Below are positions 45,674 through 53,247 of a stretch of 64,000 bases of DNA, one piece after another. The DNA comes from JABDIP01 sp965237625 (lineage in GTDB: Bacteria > Pseudomonadota > Alphaproteobacteria > DSM-16000 > Inquilinaceae), in assembly GCA_965237625.1 (NCBI GenBank), contig CBDEGD010000032.1, positions 70,796 to 134,795 of the forward strand, written 5' to 3'. Below the pieces are notes generated by a model. That model searched no databases, had not been told where the DNA came from, and saw nothing but the letters and a program-made list of their open reading frames with translations. Positions within the stretch are counted from its first letter, which is position 1, and each line of letters begins with the position of its first letter. Both the position numbers and the translations under genes were made by a program.

Positions 45674-45803
45674 CCCCCTCACCCTCCCAACGCTTTGCGT
45701 CGGGCCCCTCCCTCTCCCCGAGGAGAGGCGACCCCAGGGCCGCCGCGACAAACCCTCTCCTTGGGGAGAGGGAGGGACCCGCGAAGCGGGAGGGTGAGGG
45801 GGA
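45674..45803. repeat. Hairpin repeat family A, copy 7
   Basis: Standard family A unit between the second permease and the cytosine deaminase-like gene. Confidence 0.85.
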
Positions 45804-45839
45804 GCGCCGCACTGTCCGAATTCCGTACGAGGTCCCTGA

Positions 45840-47111
45840 ATGCTCGATCTCCTGATCCGCGACGGCAATCTGCCGGATGGCCGTAGCGGCGTGTCCATCG
45901 GCATCAAGGATGGCCGCATCGTCGATGTGGCCGAGACCCTCGAAGCCGAAGCCAACGAGACCATCGACGCCGCCGGCTGCCTCGTCACCCCGCCCTTCGT
46001 CGATTCCCATTTCCACATGGATGCGACGCTCAGCCTCGGCCTGCCGCGGATGAACGAGAGCGGCACGCTGCTGGAAGGCATCGCGCTCTGGGGTGAGTTG
46101 AAGCCGGATCTGACCATCGAGGCGCTGAAGGAGAGGGCGCTGGCCCTGACCAAATGGTCGATCGCGCGGGGCACGCTGGCGATCCGCAGCCATGTGGATA
46201 TCGGCGACGACCGGCTGCTGGCCGTGCAGGCCCTGCTGGAGGTCAAGCGCGAGATCGCCCCCTGGATCGATCTGCAGCTCGTCGCCTTCCCACAGGACGG
46301 CTTCTTCCGCTTGCCCCAGGCGCGGGAAAATCTGATCCGGGCCTTGGAGATGGGCGTCGACGTGGTCGGCGGCATTCCGCATTTCGAGCGCACCATGGAA
46401 GATGGCGCCCGCTCGGTGACGGCGCTCTGCGAGATCGCCGCCGAGCGCGGCCTGCTGGTCGACATGCATTGCGACGAGACCGACGATCCGATGTCGCGCC
46501 ATGTGGAGACCCTGGCGGCGGAGACGGTTCGGCTCGGCCTGCAGGGCCAGGTGGCCGGCTCGCACCTCACCTCCATGCACTCCATGAACAATTATTACGT
46601 CAGCAAACTGATCCCGCTGATCGCCGAAGCGGGTTTAACAGCAATCGCCAACCCCCTGATCAACATCGCAATTCAGGGTCGCCACGATACCTATCCGAAA
46701 CGCCGGGGCATGACCCGGGTGAAGGAGCTGATGGCCGCGGGGGTCAATGTCGCGCTCGGCCATGACTGCGTGATGGACCCCTGGTACAGCCTGGGCAGCC
46801 ACGACATGCTGGAAGTCGCCCATATGGCGGTCCATGTGGGCCACATGACCGGCCGCGACGAGATGTGCTCACTGTTCGAAGCCGTCACCGGGAACGCCGC
46901 CAAGGTCATGCACCTCGACGGCTACGGGCTGGAGAAAGGCTGCCATGCCGATCTGGTGATCCTGCACGCCGCTGACCCGGTCGAGGCGATCCGCCTGAAA
47001 CCCGCACGGTTGCACGTCATCCGCCGCGGCAAGGTGATCAGCCGGACGGCGCCGGTGGTGGCCAGGCTCCACCTGGATGGGGCCGAACATGCGGTGACGT
47101 TCCGGCGATAA
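45840..47111 (+). CDS. Cytosine deaminase-like amidohydrolase
   Basis: 423 residues. The metal-binding pattern of the amidohydrolase superfamily is complete: HFHMDATLS near residue 59, SHVDIGDDR, MHCDETDDP, and GHDCVMDPWYSLG with the catalytic Asp region. This follows CodA-type cytosine deaminases, which convert cytosine to uracil and ammonia. The BMP transporter just upstream could bring in the substrate. Isoguanine, creatinine or other cyclic amidines are alternatives in the same family. No strong ribosome binding site precedes ATG 45840. Confidence 0.83.
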   Translation: MLDLLIRDGNLPDGRSGVSIGIKDGRIVDVAETLEAEANETIDAAGCLVTPPFVDSHFHMDATLSLGLPRMNESGTLLEGIALWGELKPDLTIEALKERALALTKWSIARGTLAIRSHVDIGDDRLLAVQALLEVKREIAPWIDLQLVAFPQDGFFRLPQARENLIRALEMGVDVVGGIPHFERTMEDGARSVTALCEIAAERGLLVDMHCDETDDPMSRHVETLAAETVRLGLQGQVAGSHLTSMHSMNNYYVSKLIPLIAEAGLTAIANPLINIAIQGRHDTYPKRRGMTRVKELMAAGVNVALGHDCVMDPWYSLGSHDMLEVAHMAVHVGHMTGRDEMCSLFEAVTGNAAKVMHLDGYGLEKGCHADLVILHAADPVEAIRLKPARLHVIRRGKVISRTAPVVARLHLDGAEHAVTFRR

Positions 47112-47202
47112 AGCATACCGTCATTGGCTGTGTGGTCTCTTCCGAGGGCGGCCCTGTTCCATCGGAATCGGCGAATGCCGCCAGCCCGCATCGAAGCCAA
47201 AT

Positions 47203-47886
47203 CTAGCCGCTCCAATTCAGCCCCGTCACATCGTCCGGCACCGGCACGTCCTCCGCCAGTCGCTCACACGGCTCCGGCTTGCCGAGCACCGTGTTGACCG
47301 GCACCACGCCTGCCCAGATCGGCAAAGCATAATCCTCCTCGTCATCGACCGGCGGGCCGGTGCGCACCTTGGCGGAGGCCTCGTCGATGGGGATCGACAG
47401 CAGGGTGGTGGCCTTCATCTCCTGCTCGTTGATCGGCCGCAGCGTGTCCCAGCGTCCGGGATAGACGCCGTCGACGAAGGTCTTCATCCGTGCCAGTTTC
47501 TCCTCCCGGTCGGTGACCTTGATGGCCCGGCCGAACAGCATCACCGAGCGGTAATTGGCCGAATGGTGGAAGGCCGAGCGGGCGATCACCAGCCCGTCGA
47601 GATGGGTCACCGTCAGGCAGACATCCGCCCCTTCGGATTTGCGCAGCATCCGGCTGGCCGACGAGCCGTGCCAGTAGACATGGTCGCCCTCGCGCCAATA
47701 GATCGTCGGCGTCACATAGGGCAGCCCGTCGATGGTGTAACCCACATGGCAGATCAGCCCGGCATCGAGGACCGCGTCGATGGTCTCGCGGTCGAAATGC
47801 CCGCGCTGATGGACCCGGCGCAGCTTGGTGCGTTCGGTCGGGGTCAGGTCGCCCGGCATCGACTCGGTCGTGGGTGGTCCGTTCAT
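47203..47886 (-). CDS. Pyridoxamine 5'-phosphate oxidase-like flavin protein
   Basis: 227 residues with the FMN-binding split-barrel pattern: LICHVGYTIDGLPYVTPTIY near the N-terminus, then VYWHGSSASRMLR and VCLTVTHLDGLVIARSAFHH. These belong to the PNPOx-like/NimA-related family. It probably binds FMN or heme; the substrate is unknown. It is divergent from a MocR-type regulator, an arrangement often seen with this family, so its expression is likely controlled by that protein. Confidence 0.85.
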   Translation of the reverse strand: MNGPPTTESMPGDLTPTERTKLRRVHQRGHFDRETIDAVLDAGLICHVGYTIDGLPYVTPTIYWREGDHVYWHGSSASRMLRKSEGADVCLTVTHLDGLVIARSAFHHSANYRSVMLFGRAIKVTDREEKLARMKTFVDGVYPGRWDTLRPINEQEMKATTLLSIPIDEASAKVRTGPPVDDEEDYALPIWAGVVPVNTVLGKPEPCERLAEDVPVPDDVTGLNWSG

Positions 47887-47930
47887 GGCATCTCTCCGCT
47901 CGCTCGGCAGACGCCTTCAATAGGGAAAAT

Positions 47931-47976
47931 GTGGTTTTAGTAAAAGAGCCAATTCTGATATAATTCAAGATACCAC
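47931..47976. promoter_or_regulatory. Control region of the divergent PNPOx/MocR pair
   Basis: A perfect -10, TATAAT, is at 47959-47964 on the plus strand, fitting a transcript start near 47971 for the MocR gene. GTGGT (47931-47935) and ACCAC (47972-47976) are inverted repeats flanking it, placed for repression by the regulator itself. Confidence 0.5.
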
Positions 47977-47990
47977 TTGTGAGATATCCC

Positions 47991-49475
47991 ATGGCCGAGC
48001 CGGCTTCCGATGCCGCCACACTGGCTGTCGCCCTGGAACGGGCCGACTCCGCCCCGCTGTCGGTGCAGCTCTATCAGCAGATCCGCGATCTGATCCTGGG
48101 CGGCCGCCTGATACCCGGCCAGCGCCTGCCGTCATCGCGGTCCTTGGCGGCGGAGCTGGGCGTGTCGCGCACGACGACGGTGACCGCGTTCGATCAACTG
48201 GCGGCCGAGGGTTTCGTGGAGGGACGGCATGGGTCGGGTGCCTTCGTCGCCGAACTGCCCCAAGGGCTGCCACTGGGCCTGCCGACGGTCGGGCAGGGCG
48301 AGGCCGGTCAGGGCGGCGGGCATTCGATCGTCTCAGGGAAATCGGGGAACGCCGGACTTTTGGGCCGCCCCTTCGATCTGGGCGCGCCCGACGCCGGGTC
48401 TTTTCCGTCGCTCGCCTGGAGCCGTGCCCTGGCCAAATCCTGGCGTCGGCCCGGGCGGGAGATGTTCTACGGGGCGCCGGGCGGCTATCCGCCGTTGCGC
48501 AGGGCCATCGCCGATCATTTGAGGATCGTCCGCGGCGTGCCCTGCGATTGGCGTCAGGTCATCGTTACCGCCAGCGCGACGGAATCCATCGAGCTGGTGG
48601 CACGCGGCCTGCTGCGTGAGGGCGACGACGCCTGGATCGAGGACCCCGGCTACACCAAGACCCGAGGAGCGCTGGCGACCGGCGGGCTGCGGTCGGTGCC
48701 GGTGCCGGTGGATGGCGACGGTCTAGACGTCGATGCCGGGAAGCGGCTTGCGCCTGTGGCGCGGCTCGCCATCGTCACCCCGTCGCGGCAGTTTCCGCTC
48801 GGCATGACCATGTCCCTGGCCCGGCGTCTGGCCCTGCTGGACTGGGCCTCGGCGCACGATGGCTCCGGGCGCTACGTGATCGAGGATGATTACGATAGCG
48901 AGTTCCGCTATGCCGGCCGGCCGATCGCCCCGCTGGCCGGGCTCGACCGGGCCGGGCGGGTGCTCTACCTGGGCAGCTTCACCAAGGTGATGTTCCGCGC
49001 TCTCAGGCTTGGCTACCTGGTGGCGCCGCCGGCCGCGCTCGACGATCTGCTGGAGACCCAGCGTCGGTTCGGCGGCCAGGCATCGATGGTGGCGCAGCCG
49101 GCCCTTGCCGAGTTCATCACCAGCGGCGGTTTCGCCGCCCATATCCGCCGCATGCGACGGCTCTACGCCGTCCGGCAGCGGGCCCTGCTGGCGGCGCTGA
49201 AAAGCCGGCTCGGAGATCTGCTGACAGTCGAACCGCAGGATTTCGGCATGCATCTCGTTGCGACATTCACCGGCCGGCTCGACAGCGTCGACGACACCGA
49301 CATCGCCAGACGATGCGCCGAAGCGGGGATCGATGTGCCGCCGCTATCGGGTTTCTATCGCGGCGAAGTCAAACGGAACGGGCTGCTGCTCGCCTATGCC
49401 GGCTGGCCGGAAGCGGAGTTGGAGTCGGCGGTGGAAAGGCTGGCGGACGTTCTGATGACAGAGCTGGATCGGTAG
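47991..49475 (+). CDS. MocR-type regulator (GntR HTH fused to aminotransferase fold)
   Basis: 494 residues from ATG 47991 (GTG 47979 is an alternative). The GntR winged helix is at about residues 18-85 (LIPGQRLPSSRSLAAELGVS). A linker with LGLPTVGQGEAGQGGG leads into a type I aminotransferase fold with DDYDSEFRY and the PLP lysine in GSFTKVMFRALRLGYLV. It likely controls itself and the divergent PNPOx-like gene. The effector may be a vitamin B6 form or an amino compound. It is distinct from the TauR-like protein at 32912. Confidence 0.87.
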   Translation: MAEPASDAATLAVALERADSAPLSVQLYQQIRDLILGGRLIPGQRLPSSRSLAAELGVSRTTTVTAFDQLAAEGFVEGRHGSGAFVAELPQGLPLGLPTVGQGEAGQGGGHSIVSGKSGNAGLLGRPFDLGAPDAGSFPSLAWSRALAKSWRRPGREMFYGAPGGYPPLRRAIADHLRIVRGVPCDWRQVIVTASATESIELVARGLLREGDDAWIEDPGYTKTRGALATGGLRSVPVPVDGDGLDVDAGKRLAPVARLAIVTPSRQFPLGMTMSLARRLALLDWASAHDGSGRYVIEDDYDSEFRYAGRPIAPLAGLDRAGRVLYLGSFTKVMFRALRLGYLVAPPAALDDLLETQRRFGGQASMVAQPALAEFITSGGFAAHIRRMRRLYAVRQRALLAALKSRLGDLLTVEPQDFGMHLVATFTGRLDSVDDTDIARRCAEAGIDVPPLSGFYRGEVKRNGLLLAYAGWPEAELESAVERLADVLMTELDR

Positions 49476-49502
49476 GCTGACGACGGGCCGGCGGAGGGAC
49501 TA

Positions 49503-49634
49503 CCCTCACCCTCCCGTCGCTTCGCGCCGGGTCGCTCCTTCTCCGCCAGGAGTGGGGAACCAAAGGCCGGTGCAAAGACCCTCTCCCGGGGGAGAAAGAG
49601 GGACCCGCGGCGGAGCCGTGGGAGGGTGAGGGGG
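49503..49634. repeat. Hairpin repeat family A, copy 8
   Basis: Family A unit with slight divergence in the left arm (TCGCTCCTTCTCC), between the MocR gene and the PhyH dioxygenase. Confidence 0.8.
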
Positions 49635-49737
49635 AAGCGCTGGCATCGGAAGCGGCCCGGCGGCAGATATGTGGTCTTGCCAAAGCAATGCCGCATAGGA
49701 TGACGCCTACGCCCTGTGAAATGCCGGAACACAGCCT

Positions 49738-50448
49738 GTGACCCTCGAGAATCTCGCCACCACTTTTCGTCGCCAGGGATATTGCATCCTGCCGGAGGCC
49801 TTGAGTCCGGCAGAGCTGGACAGCCTGACCGCCGCCGTCGACGCGCTTCTGGACGAAAAGGTCGACGATGGCGGCGGGCGCACTCACGACATCGGCCTCG
49901 GCGAGAGCCGGCGGTTCCTCAGGCTGCGCCATGAAGACTTCCCGGCGGTTGAGGCATTCTTGCTTGGCGATCGTATGCGGGAATTGGCTTCCGCCTTCAT
50001 CGGCCCAACCCCGCACCTGTTCGTCGAGCAGTTCGTGGTGAAGGGGGCGAAGGCCGGCGCCAGCTTCGCCTGGCATCAGGACAGCGGATATGTGGGGTTC
50101 GAGCACAAGCCCTATGTCACATTCTGGATCGCCCTCGATCCGGCGACCGTGGAGAATGGCTGCATCACCGTCTTGCCGCGCGACCTGGACCGCGAGGGGC
50201 ATATCGACCCACATCGCTGGGATCCGGAGAACAAGGAGAAGATCGGCTACGAAGGCGACGATCCCGGCATCGCCCTGGAATGCCCGGCCGGCACCGTCAT
50301 CGCCTTTTCCAGCCTGACCCTGCATCGCTCCGGCGCCAACTTCACCGATCGCCGCCGCAGGGCCTATATCTGCCAGTACTCGCCGGAGCCGATCATCGAT
50401 CCCGCCACAGGACAGCCCCGCCACTTCGCAAAACCGCTCGTCGCGTGA
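49738..50448 (+). CDS. Phytanoyl-CoA dioxygenase (PhyH) family oxygenase
   Basis: 236 residues from GTG 49738. The Fe(II)/2-oxoglutarate binding set is visible: His113 and Asp115 in WHQDSGY, and the distal His in SLTLHRSG followed by a basic stretch for 2-oxoglutarate (DRRRRAYI). It would hydroxylate a small substrate using oxygen and 2-oxoglutarate. Family members act on many compounds including ectoine and quaternary amines. Nothing near it identifies the substrate. Confidence 0.85.
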   Translation: MTLENLATTFRRQGYCILPEALSPAELDSLTAAVDALLDEKVDDGGGRTHDIGLGESRRFLRLRHEDFPAVEAFLLGDRMRELASAFIGPTPHLFVEQFVVKGAKAGASFAWHQDSGYVGFEHKPYVTFWIALDPATVENGCITVLPRDLDREGHIDPHRWDPENKEKIGYEGDDPGIALECPAGTVIAFSSLTLHRSGANFTDRRRRAYICQYSPEPIIDPATGQPRHFAKPLVA

Positions 50449-50502
50449 CCCGGCAATCACACCGACCCGTGCTTGACACTCCTCATCACCTATGGGAACT
50501 GG

Positions 50503-50516
50503 TGTAAGTGCTTACA
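50503..50516. promoter_or_regulatory. Short inverted repeat upstream of small ORF
   Basis: TGTAAG (50503-50508) and CTTACA (50511-50516) form a near-perfect palindrome 38 bases before ATG 50554. A TTGACA at 50473-50478 lies upstream, but no matching -10 was clear. Two copies of ATGTTGAAAA follow. A possible operator only. Confidence 0.3.
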
Positions 50517-50553
50517 AGGTTGATGTGCTATATGTTGAAAAAACGTCTACAAG

Positions 50554-50886
50554 ATGTTGAAAATTGAGAATAATCGACCAATGGAACCGCCGCGCGAGAA
50601 GGGCGGATCCCGAACGGTTTTCACCAGGATCATGAGCGAGCCGGTGCCGATCCCCGAGGCGGGCGCGCATGGGGTTTACTTGAAATGGTTTGGGGCGCCG
50701 CGCACGGTCGGCTTCACCAGCCGCTACGACCAGTGGGGCTATGCCCCGTCCGAGGGCGCACTGGTCAAGGCGGATCGTCTTCTCGCCACCCTGGTCGACA
50801 TGCGCTTGCCGGTCACTCTGGATGCGGATGATTGCGATACGATCCTCGCCGTCCTGGCTGAGTCCATGGTGGCCGTCAGGCCCTGA
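50554..50886 (+). CDS. Small protein of unknown function (110 residues)
   Basis: 110 residues from ATG 50554; in-frame ATG 50581 or ATG 50632 are possible shorter starts. No membrane span, signal or known motif. The middle part (GVYLKWFGAPRTVGFTSRYDQWGYAP) is rich in aromatic and glycine residues, and the C-terminus looks helical (DCDTILAVLAESMVAV). It is convergent with the GntR regulator gene. I do not recognise the family. Confidence 0.5.
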   Translation: MLKIENNRPMEPPREKGGSRTVFTRIMSEPVPIPEAGAHGVYLKWFGAPRTVGFTSRYDQWGYAPSEGALVKADRLLATLVDMRLPVTLDADDCDTILAVLAESMVAVRP

Positions 50887-50917
50887 CATGCATCCGCTCA
50901 TCAGGGCGGATCCTGCC

Positions 50918-51583
50918 CTATGCCGCCGATTGCAGTGAGGCGACGAAGTCGTTGAAGCGCTCGCCCTGGATCAGGATGTGGGACCGCAAAAGCGTCTCCG
51001 CCGTCTCGCTGTCGCCGGAGCGAATGGCATCGACGATCGCCTGATGCTCGGCCAATGACGTCTGCACCCGGTTGCGAACCCTGAGCTGGAGCCGGCGGTA
51101 AGCCTTCAGCCGATCGTGCAGGGCGCGCGATTGTTCGGCGAGGAACCGATTGTGACACGCCGCATAGATCGCGTCGTGAAAGCGCTGGTTTGCCCGGTAA
51201 TAATCGTCGGGGTCTTTGCTCGCCGCGGCCTTCATGCAGGCCTCATGTGCCTCAACCAACCCAGTCTCGTCCTCCTCGGTGAGGCGCCGGGCGGCCAGCC
51301 TTCCGCACATGCCCTCCAGCTCCGCCATCACTTCGAACATCTCGATCAGCCCCGCCACGCCGATCTCCACCACATAGGCGCCGCGCCTTGGGCGGATCTC
51401 GACCAGGCCGGTGGCCGACAACTCGATCAGCGCCTCGCGGATCGGCGTGCGGGACACCGCGAAGCGATTGGCGAGCGAAACCTCATCCAAGCGCTCTCCG
51501 GGCCGAAACCGGCCCATGGCGATGTCGTTCTCAAGCGCCTCGCGCAGAGTTTCGGCGGTGCGGCGGGTTGCTACGGTACTCAT
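50918..51583 (-). CDS. matR: GntR family regulator with FCD domain, MatR-like
   Basis: 221 residues from ATG 51583. An N-terminal winged helix (FRPGERLDEVSLANRFAVSR, then TPIREALIEL) precedes an all-helical FCD effector domain (YYRANQRFHDAIYAACHNRF, then EHQAIVDAIRSGD). It is divergent from the malonyl-CoA decarboxylase and synthetase genes, as MatR is in Rhizobium-type malonate loci. A perfect palindrome, TTTGTATACAAA, lies 29 bases from its start. It likely represses the malonate genes until malonate is present. The gene name is by context. Confidence 0.83.
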   Translation of the reverse strand: MSTVATRRTAETLREALENDIAMGRFRPGERLDEVSLANRFAVSRTPIREALIELSATGLVEIRPRRGAYVVEIGVAGLIEMFEVMAELEGMCGRLAARRLTEEDETGLVEAHEACMKAAASKDPDDYYRANQRFHDAIYAACHNRFLAEQSRALHDRLKAYRRLQLRVRNRVQTSLAEHQAIVDAIRSGDSETAETLLRSHILIQGERFNDFVASLQSAA

Positions 51584-51611
51584 CCGACGATTGTTATGCA
51601 CAGCCACGCGT

Positions 51612-51623
51612 TTTGTATACAAA
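51612..51623. promoter_or_regulatory. GntR/MatR operator palindrome
   Basis: TTTGTATACAAA is a perfect 12-base palindrome, within the kind of site bound by FCD-type GntR proteins. It lies in the divergent region between the regulator (start 51583) and the malonate genes. Confidence 0.65.
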
Positions 51624-51720
51624 GTTAGCTGACTGGCATGCACGGGTGGCGCTTGTCTTCGTGCTGGAGGCGTTTTCAAGGGTGCGCGGCAACCTGCGCA
51701 ATTCGGCCCCTGGGAAGGAA

Positions 51721-51885
51721 ATGATGACCGACCGAATGACCAAAACCGCGCTGCTGGCCGGTGCCGCTGTGCGGCGGTTCTCCGCGCCCTACGTCTTGTG
51801 CATGGTCCTGGCGATACTCATCTTGTGCCTGATGCCGGGTCTGGTGACCTGGCTTCCCGATCTGGTGATGGGGCCGTTGCGCTGA
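51721..51885 (+). CDS. Small membrane protein resembling the C-terminal end of a TRAP DctM permease
   Basis: 54 residues from ATG 51721, with GGAAGGA close upstream. The last 32 residues (PYVLCMVLAILILCLMPG, then LVTWLPDLVMG) have the look of the final membrane span and tail of TRAP transporter large permeases. The remaining 570 or so residues and the DctP/DctQ genes are absent. Its stop overlaps the ATG of the malonyl-CoA decarboxylase (TGATG), so translation is coupled. It could be a deletion remnant kept as a leader, or a small functional peptide. Confidence 0.6.
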   Translation: MMTDRMTKTALLAGAAVRRFSAPYVLCMVLAILILCLMPGLVTWLPDLVMGPLR

Positions 51886-53234
51886 TGGTGTCGTCCTTTT
51901 TCGGCGATCTGCTGACCACCATCGCCGAGCGCGGTCGGCTGCTCGTGGATGGCGGCCGCTCCCGGTCACGCGAAGACCCGGTGGTTTTGGGTGAGCGGCT
52001 GATGTCGGGCCAGGGCGAGGCCTCCGGCGTCGCGCTGGCGGCTGATCTGCTGGCCGCATATCAGGCGCAGTCCGAGGCCGGCGTCGATGCGTTTTTCGCG
52101 GCCCTTGCCGTTGATTTCGGCGCCGACCCCGAACCGCTGGCCGCTGCCGCCGAACGTTTCCTGAAGACGCAATCGCCGGACGATGCGGAACGCCTGCACA
52201 TATTGGCCGAGCCGCGCCGTCAGGAGCTGTTGCGACGGCTGAACCTGGCGCCGGGCGGCACCGCGGCACTGGTCGCGATGCGCCGGGATCTGCTGCGTCG
52301 CCTGAAGGACCATCCGGAACTGGCCGCGGTGGACCGAGATTTCGCCCATCTGTTCACCTCCTGGTTCAACCGTGGTTTCCTGGTGCTGCGCCGCATCGAT
52401 TGGCAGATGCCGGCGGCGATCCTGGAGAAGATTATCCATTACGAGGCGGTGCACGAGATCCGGGGGTGGGAGGATTTGCGCCGGCGCATCGACCCGCCGG
52501 ATCGTCGGCTTTATGCGTTTTTCCACCCGGCACTGGCGGACGATCCGCTGATCTTCGTCGAAATCGCGCTGACCGCCGACATTCCGGACGCGATCGGGCC
52601 GATCCTGGCGGAGGATCGCAAGCCGATCGAGCGCGCCAAGGCTACGACGGCGGTGTTCTACTCCATCTCCAACTGCCAGGCCGGACTACGCGGCATCAGC
52701 TTCGGCAATTTCCTCATCAAGCAAGTGGTCGAAGAGCTGTCACGGGAGGTCGCCGGGTTGAAGACATTCGTCACCCTGTCGCCGGTGCCCGGCTTAAGGC
52801 GCTGGTTGGACGCAGGCGTTCGGAACGGCGCGCTGGCCGGCAGCACCGCCGCCGAAGGGGCGGTGGCGGCTCTCGCGGATTCCGGTTGGCCGGACGATGG
52901 GGCGATGCAGTCCTCGCTGCGCGCGGCGTTGATGCCGCTGGCGGCACACTACTTCCTGGACGCAAAGGCTGGCGATGGCAGCCCGCTCGATCCCGTTGCC
53001 CGGTTCCACCTGGGCAACGGCGCCCGGTTGGAGCGGATCAACTGGTTGGCGGACCGCAGCGAAGCCGGGCAGGCGGCCTCTGCCGGCATCATGGTCAACT
53101 ACCTCTACGATGCAGCGGCCATCGAGGCCAATCACGAGGCCTATGCCAGCGGACGCGGTGTTGCCGCCGCCGCCGCGATCCGAAAGCTCGCACGGACGCT
53201 GCCGGCGGCCGGGCCGGCCATAACACGACGTTGA
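51885..53234 (+). CDS. matA: Malonyl-CoA decarboxylase
   Basis: 449 residues from ATG 51885. An N-terminal helical domain (1-130) precedes the acetyltransferase-like catalytic domain, with KIIHYEAVHEIRGWEDLRRR, then FYSISNCQAGLRGISFGNFL and a His in LAAHYFLDAK. It decarboxylates malonyl-CoA to acetyl-CoA and CO2. The next gene makes malonyl-CoA from malonate, so the pair forms the MatA-MatB malonate pathway. Length agrees with bacterial members. Its start is coupled to the small upstream ORF. Confidence 0.92.
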   Translation: MVSSFFGDLLTTIAERGRLLVDGGRSRSREDPVVLGERLMSGQGEASGVALAADLLAAYQAQSEAGVDAFFAALAVDFGADPEPLAAAAERFLKTQSPDDAERLHILAEPRRQELLRRLNLAPGGTAALVAMRRDLLRRLKDHPELAAVDRDFAHLFTSWFNRGFLVLRRIDWQMPAAILEKIIHYEAVHEIRGWEDLRRRIDPPDRRLYAFFHPALADDPLIFVEIALTADIPDAIGPILAEDRKPIERAKATTAVFYSISNCQAGLRGISFGNFLIKQVVEELSREVAGLKTFVTLSPVPGLRRWLDAGVRNGALAGSTAAEGAVAALADSGWPDDGAMQSSLRAALMPLAAHYFLDAKAGDGSPLDPVARFHLGNGARLERINWLADRSEAGQAASAGIMVNYLYDAAAIEANHEAYASGRGVAAAAAIRKLARTLPAAGPAITRR

Positions 53235-53247
53235 GGGCAGGTACGAT

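Noticed and set aside
44475..46580. 701-codon open frame on the minus strand across a permease and the cytosine deaminase-like gene
   Set aside because: It runs antisense to two well-supported genes and through a repeat; composition is that of a shadow frame.
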